DNA of 64,000 nt from AWTP1-13 sp963840445 (GTDB lineage: Bacteria; Pseudomonadota; Alphaproteobacteria; Rhizobiales; Hyphomicrobiaceae). The stretch is taken from contig CAWIZC010000008.1 in NCBI GenBank assembly GCA_963840445.1, positions 1 through 64,000 on the forward strand, read 5' to 3'. The position numbers and the translations under genes are program-made. Below the pieces are notes generated by a model that searched no databases, was not told where the DNA came from, and worked only from the letters and a program-made list of their open reading frames with translations. Positions 60,381-64,000 of the stretch are shown here, in pieces. Each line of letters opens with the position of its first letter. Within the stretch, counting starts at the first letter, position 1.

Positions 60381-60406
60381 TTCGCCGTGCAGCTGTGCCC
60401 CGTTAC
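60381..60406 (-). promoter_or_regulatory. candidate ECF promoter of the PLP-enzyme gene
   Basis: On the minus strand, GTAAC (60406-60402), 17 bases, then CGAA (60384-60381), about 39 bases before the TTG start at 60342. It matches what I remember of the Caulobacter SigF consensus (GTAACC-N16-CGAA). Confidence 0.55.
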
Positions 60407-60474
60407 AGCGATCACGCCTTTGTGCTTAATGGACCGGTGCCGGCCCTCCCGCCGATCATTGGGGTGAACGGGCT

Positions 60475-60500
60475 GTAACGTTGCAGCCTTGGCGTGCGTA
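60475..60500 (+). promoter_or_regulatory. candidate autoregulatory ECF promoter of the sigma gene
   Basis: GTAAC (60475-60479), 17 bases, CGTA (60497-60500). A transcript starting about 7 bases later would exclude the GTG at 60494 as start and favour GTG at 60518. Confidence 0.5.
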
Positions 60501-60517
60501 TCGGGGACAGTTGCTGC

Positions 60518-61063
60518 GTGGCGGACCAGGCCTCTCACTGGACGGAGCTGATGCGGGCCGCCAACGGTGGTGACGCAAGTGCTTATGGCCGCGTGCTCAC
60601 GGGCCTTGCGCCGGTTCTGCGCGGGCTGGTGAGGCGTGGCTTTTCCCGATATGGGCTGGGTCCGGAAGAGGTCGAGGACGTGGTGCAGGAAACGCTGCTG
60701 GCCATACATCTGAAGCGGCACACCTGGGACGAGCGCCAGCCGCTGCTGCCCTGGGTGCGGGCCATTGCGCAGAACAAGCTGATCGACAATCTGCGGCGGC
60801 GTGGCCGACGCGTGCATGTGCCGATCGATGACGTCAGTGATGTGCTTGCAGTAGACGAGGAGCCGGCCGTCAGCAATGGCGTCGATGCCCAACGCATCCT
60901 TGCAAGCTTGCAAGGGCGGCAGCGCGACATCGTGCAGGCTATCTCCATCGAAGGCGCGACTGCCCGCCAGGTAGCCGACCGGCTCGGCATGACGGAGGGC
61001 GCGGTGCGCGTTGCCTTGCATCGCGCGCTGAAGTCGATCGCGGGAGCATTACGAAGTGCCTGA
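60518..61063 (+). CDS. ECF RNA polymerase sigma factor (SigF-like)
   Basis: 181 residues. Region 2: LVRRGFSRYGLGPEEVEDVV, QETLLAIHLKRHTWDERQPL, LPWVRAIAQNKLIDNLRRRG. Region 4: LASLQGRQRDIVQAISIEGA, TARQVADRLGMTEGAVRVAL, HRALKSIAG. The NrsF-type gene directly downstream identifies it with the SigF group, whose Caulobacter member responds to chromate, cadmium and oxidants. GTG 60518 follows GGGGA; GTG 60494 is the alternative, but it lies inside the likely promoter. Confidence 0.9.
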   Translation: MADQASHWTELMRAANGGDASAYGRVLTGLAPVLRGLVRRGFSRYGLGPEEVEDVVQETLLAIHLKRHTWDERQPLLPWVRAIAQNKLIDNLRRRGRRVHVPIDDVSDVLAVDEEPAVSNGVDAQRILASLQGRQRDIVQAISIEGATARQVADRLGMTEGAVRVALHRALKSIAGALRSA

Positions 61064-61064
61064 C

Positions 61065-61703
61065 ATGAGGACCGACGACCTGATCAGGGCCATCGCCGAG
61101 GATGGCGCCGCTCACCGCCCCTCCCTGGTTAGGCGGCTGGCGGTTGCACTGTTCGCGGGCGGTTTGGTTGCTGTCGTACTGTTCACGCTATTTCTCGGTG
61201 TCCGTCCGGACATCGGCTCTGCCCTGCATACGTGGCGCTTCGTGTTCAAGGTCCTGATTGCGCTGCTGGCCTACGCACTTGCCTTGTGGGCGTGCGCGCG
61301 CCTGACGCAGCCGCAGGTCGCTGCACGCGACACCTTGGCCGGCCTGGTCGCTGCGCCGGTGCTGCTGGCTGCGGCGGTCGGGTACGAATTGCTGACCGTT
61401 TCGCCTGCTGATTGGTATGCACGTGCGCTCGGCAGCAACTCCCGCGTTTGCCTGGTGGCTATACCCTTGCTGTCGCTGGCACCGCTGGCCGGCGCGCTCG
61501 CGGCCTTGCGCGTCGGCGCGCCGCGGTCACCTGGTACGGCCGGAGCCGTTGCCGGACTGATGGCCGGCACGCTTGCGGCGACGCTCTATGCCGTGCATTG
61601 CCCAGATGACTCCCCGCTGTTCGTTGCGGTTTGGTACAGTGCAGCGGTTGCGATCGTTTCCTTGCTTGGCGCGATTGCCGGCAGACGCGCGCTGCAGTGG
61701 TGA
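61065..61703 (+). CDS. nrsF: NrsF-type (DUF1109) membrane anti-sigma factor
   Basis: 212 residues with six transmembrane helices after a short cytoplasmic start, MRTDDLIRAIAEDGAAHRPS. Helices include LAVALFAGGLVAVVLFTLFL, VLIALLAYALALWACARLTQ and VAVWYSAAVAIVSLLGAIAG. A cysteine lies in YAVHCPDDSPLFVAVWY and another in NSRVCLVAIP; conserved cysteines are required for NrsF function in Caulobacter. ATG 61065 is 1 base after the sigma stop, so the genes are coupled. It would hold the sigma factor at the membrane until metal or redox stress. Confidence 0.9.
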   Translation: MRTDDLIRAIAEDGAAHRPSLVRRLAVALFAGGLVAVVLFTLFLGVRPDIGSALHTWRFVFKVLIALLAYALALWACARLTQPQVAARDTLAGLVAAPVLLAAAVGYELLTVSPADWYARALGSNSRVCLVAIPLLSLAPLAGALAALRVGAPRSPGTAGAVAGLMAGTLAATLYAVHCPDDSPLFVAVWYSAAVAIVSLLGAIAGRRALQW

Positions 61704-61722
61704 CAGCTCTGGCTATCCGTCC

Positions 61723-62664
61723 TCAGAATGGATTGATGTAGTTCAGGATAGCGATCTGCCGCAGCAGCACCTTGCGGACGACGTGGGCCGGCTTGATGTG
61801 CTCCGTGAAGATGGCCGCCGTCCCGGTGCTACCGGCCGGCAGGCGACTGGCGAACTCCGCGTCATCGAGCCTGATCCGTGCGACAAAGGGGGCGGACTCT
61901 ATGTTTTTCGGCGCTACGGCGAGACCCGATGTTTGCGCCTGGCCGGTTGCGATCGCCTGCAGGACGCTTTCGACCCTGCCCGTGAAGATCTTTCCCGGCG
62001 CGAACTTGAAGGTCAGCTCGACGGGCTGGCCGGGCCGGACGTGGCGGGCATCGATCTGCGCGATCTCCACGCCGATGATGGTCTCGGATGTATCGATGAA
62101 GGCCATGGCAGGCGACAGCGGCAGCGAGGCGACGCGCGCACCCTTGCGCAATGCCAGGTTGGTGACGTAGCCGTCGGCCGGAGCGCGCACAACGGTTTTG
62201 TCCAGGTTCCACCGCGCGCCCTGCACCTGTGCTCTGAGCTGATCGACCTCCGCCTGACGCTGCTCGACGTCGAAGCCGCGCCCGGTGCCGGTCGACTGCA
62301 ATTGGCTCATCTGCGACAGGCGCAGTTCCTGGAATTTGAGCTGGGCTGTGAGCGTATTCAGCTGCGAGGCGAACGGCACGGGATCGATGCGAAACAGCAC
62401 GTCGCCGGCCTTCAGCGGCGTATTGGCCTGCACTGGCACGTCCAGCACTTCGCCGGCAACATCCGGCACGATCGCCACCGAATTGCGTACCACGAGCGCC
62501 GGACCCTGCGGTGCCCCCCAACCCATCGGAATGAACAGACCGAACAGCAGCAGGGCGAGGACGAGCGCGGGTGAGACCTTCCAGAACAGGTTGAACGGTA
62601 CGACTTTCAGCTTCACCAGCACGAACAGGATGGCGAGATACACGTTGAATAGGGCGATGATCAT
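61723..62664 (-). CDS. HlyD-family membrane fusion protein
   Basis: 313 residues. Two N-terminal hydrophobic segments (ALFNVYLAILFVLVKLKVVP and VSPALVLALLLFGLFIPMGW), then lipoyl half IVPDVAGEVLDVPVQANTPL, a short coiled hairpin, lipoyl half TVVRAPADGYVTNLALRKGA, and a beta-barrel. A double N-terminal span and a DUF3302 partner match the YiaV/YibH group of HlyD-like proteins of unclear function. Its ATG overlaps the DUF3302 stop by 4 bases. Convergent with nrsF. Confidence 0.9.
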   Translation of the reverse strand: MIIALFNVYLAILFVLVKLKVVPFNLFWKVSPALVLALLLFGLFIPMGWGAPQGPALVVRNSVAIVPDVAGEVLDVPVQANTPLKAGDVLFRIDPVPFASQLNTLTAQLKFQELRLSQMSQLQSTGTGRGFDVEQRQAEVDQLRAQVQGARWNLDKTVVRAPADGYVTNLALRKGARVASLPLSPAMAFIDTSETIIGVEIAQIDARHVRPGQPVELTFKFAPGKIFTGRVESVLQAIATGQAQTSGLAVAPKNIESAPFVARIRLDDAEFASRLPAGSTGTAAIFTEHIKPAHVVRKVLLRQIAILNYINPF

Positions 62665-62906
62665 CGGGTGATTTCGCCAGCCTTCGGTTGCGGGACATCG
62701 ACGTACGCCCACACCAGCGCCACAGGCCACAGCACGAAACCAAACAACAGCGTCACCCACCCGGCGACGGTGACCGCCTGCGCCCAGGGGTGCTTGCGCT
62801 CCTTCGCGATCATGCCCGGCAGCATCGCCATGATGATGACAACCGCGATTGTGCTGGCCGCCAGTATGAGTAGGACCAGCCACGCGAACAGATCGAGCAT
62901 GCTCAT
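62661..62906 (-). CDS. DUF3302 inner-membrane protein (YiaW/YibI-like)
   Basis: 81 residues with two transmembrane helices: LDLFAWLVLLILAASTIAVV and VTVAGWVTLLFGFVLWPVAL, ending VWAYVDVPQPKAGEITR. The family is nearly always encoded next to an HlyD-like protein, as here. Starts at 62906 (MSMLDLF) or 62900 (MLDLF) are equivalent by context. Function unknown; probably forms a complex with the HlyD partner. Confidence 0.9.
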   Translation of the reverse strand: MSMLDLFAWLVLLILAASTIAVVIIMAMLPGMIAKERKHPWAQAVTVAGWVTLLFGFVLWPVALVWAYVDVPQPKAGEITR

Positions 62907-63582
62907 CGCGTCACCGTCGCGTTGCGCGTTCTTTGCTGGTCGCGCGTCCTGAAAGCGGTTCCCTACCGTTGTCGGGCTCACGGCTCACCGCAAGGCGATG
63001 CTGTCATGCTTCCCCCGAGAGGGGCATCAGGACTAGTCCTGCTTTGCGCGGCCTGCGAACCCGGCTGATGCCGGGCGCAGCGGTTGGGGCCACACCGCGC
63101 TAGCAGCGTTCCGAGGGGGAGAGGCGGAAGCGAAAGCAGATTCCGCGTGTGGCCCCGACAACTATTGTGCAGTCGTCGCATTAACGACGCCATCGGATGG
63201 ATTGCCGATCTCTCCACAATAGGATGCCTAGTGACGTCGCAGTTCCACCCGATCCGTGTCGTGGTCCACCTTGGTGGACGCGATATCCGGTGTTTCGCCC
63301 GACAACACGAGGGTATGTCCGGATTGCTCGTCTACCGACCAAAGCCTAGGGAACAACAATGGCAAGGAACAAGCTGAGGTGCGGCGAACGCGAGCAACGG
63401 GAGAGGCGATCGCCGCTAGCTGCTCTGCCGCCACCGAGCCACCCAACCGAGTTCTGCAGGACATAAGCTGTGCGATATCGCAGCGAAATCCGAAAAGCCG
63501 GCGTCAGTGATCATATCTTAATGGTTGTCTCACAGACAAAGGCAGCGACGCTTTGCTGCGCGTCGCAACCTTGGAGGGCCGG
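62907..63582. other. 676-base gene-free region with a long-arm inverted repeat
   Basis: GTTGGGGCCACAC (63083-63095) and GTGTGGCCCCGAC (63147-63159) are complementary except one position, with a 51-base interior. Another short hairpin, CCCCCGAGAGGGG, is near 63010. Several open frames here have shadow composition and no ribosome sites. Promoters of the DUF3302 pair and of the response regulator must lie at its ends. Confidence 0.45.
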
Positions 63583-64000
63583 GTGATCGGAATGACAAAA
63601 ATACTCATAGCCGATGACCATGACGTTGTGCGGTCCGGCTTACGTGCGCTGCTGAGCGAGCAACCCAATTGGCAAGTCGTTGCCGAAGCGGCGGACGGCA
63701 AGGAGGCTGTGGCGCAAGTGCTCAAGACCACGCCCGATGTCGCCATCGTCGACTACTCGCTGCCCGTTCTCAACGGAGTAGAGGTGACGAGGCAGATCCG
63801 GCAGCGCAGTCCGGGCACCGAAGTGATCATTTTCACCATGCACGACAACAACAGCCTGATCCACGACCTGCTGCAGGCTGGCGCGCTGGGTTATCTGCTG
63901 AAATCGGATGCCAAGCGGCTGCTCCTCACCGCCGTCGAGACGGTGGCGGAGCACAAGCCGTTTTTCACCGGCATGGTATCCGAGACGCTGCTGCAGTCCT
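63583..64000 (+). CDS. NarL/FixJ-type response regulator, receiver domain (cut by window end)
   Basis: The visible 139 residues are a receiver domain: MTKILIADDHDVVRSGLRAL with the acidic pair, the phosphoacceptor in TTPDVAIVDYSLPVLNGVEV (Asp), the Thr in VIIFTMHDNN, and the Lys in GALGYLLKSDAKRLL. The LuxR-type HTH expected after about residue 150 lies beyond the window. GGAGG is 5 bases before GTG 63583, the preferred start; ATG 63592 is in the same frame. No partner histidine kinase is visible upstream. Confidence 0.92.
   Translation, partial: MIGMTKILIADDHDVVRSGLRALLSEQPNWQVVAEAADGKEAVAQVLKTTPDVAIVDYSLPVLNGVEVTRQIRQRSPGTEVIIFTMHDNNSLIHDLLQAGALGYLLKSDAKRLLLTAVETVAEHKPFFTGMVSETLLQS

Noticed and set aside
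1..64000. CRISPR arrays, rRNA genes and recognised riboswitches
   Set aside because: No regularly spaced short repeats, no rRNA sequence and no riboswitch core that I recognise on either strand.

Overview
The window looks like chromosomal DNA of a GC-rich alphaproteobacterium. The best evidence is gene order. Two blocks are arranged as in Rhizobiales/Rhodospirillales-type genomes: pcm-tolC-popZ(DUF2497)-valS, and exoR-xthA-erpA-dgt-argS-SPOR-nagZ-scpA-scpB-tatABC-serS. An ECF sigma factor paired with an NrsF-type membrane anti-sigma factor also fits. I cannot name the order with confidence.

Layout. (1) 1-11.8 kb is an eroded accessory region lying on the 3' side of a tRNA-Asn gene. It holds a KdsA with compensating frameshifts, a frameshifted amidohydrolase, a truncated LigD-type ligase, an integrase with an internal amber codon, a truncated terminase small subunit, several small hypothetical genes, and a parA / ribbon-helix-helix / membrane coiled-coil operon beside an iteron-like, gene-free stretch. 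(2) 11.8-19.6 kb: two tRNAs (Asn, Cys), protein repair methyltransferase, TolC, PopZ, ValRS and a PaiB-like protein. (3) 19.6-23.4 kb: a decayed secreted class II aldolase, two DUF2939 paralogues and an ExoR-like Sel1 protein. (4) 23.5-37.8 kb: a housekeeping block (DNA repair, Fe-S carrier, dNTPase, ArgRS, SPOR, NagZ, ScpAB, TatABC, SerRS) decorated with at least four families of palindromic intergenic repeats. (5) 38-46.8 kb: a TetR-controlled efflux ABC operon, a PEP-mutase/isocitrate-lyase-family enzyme, a second TetR regulator and a polar amino-acid ABC importer. (6) 47.2-52.8 kb: soxA-soxX-soxB, then a rhodanese-ChrB fusion and the chromate transporter ChrA. (7) 52.6-58.9 kb, minus strand: a tightly coupled operon of DUF2064 nucleotidyltransferase-like protein, GT87-like membrane glycosyltransferase, radical SAM/SPASM protein, GT2 glycosyltransferase, cytochrome b561-type protein and sulfite-oxidase-fold molybdopterin protein, with a GntR regulator downstream. 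(8) 59-61.7 kb: a trans-sulfuration-family PLP enzyme and the ECF sigma/NrsF pair. (9) 61.7-64 kb: a DUF3302/HlyD pair and a truncated NarL-type response regulator.

The most interesting signal is regulatory. Three promoter-like sites with identical geometry (GTAAC, 17 bases, CGNA) sit upstream of the sigma factor, the PLP enzyme and the six-gene glycosyltransferase/radical SAM/molybdopterin operon. This suggests one ECF (SigF-like) regulon covering an uncharacterised envelope or redox pathway.

A caution applies to the whole window. Essential genes (argS, scpA, serS) and several operon members carry frame breaks that are mostly single-base. Many are more likely sequence errors than real gene loss, although serS also carries an insertion of about 190 bases that a base-calling error would not explain.
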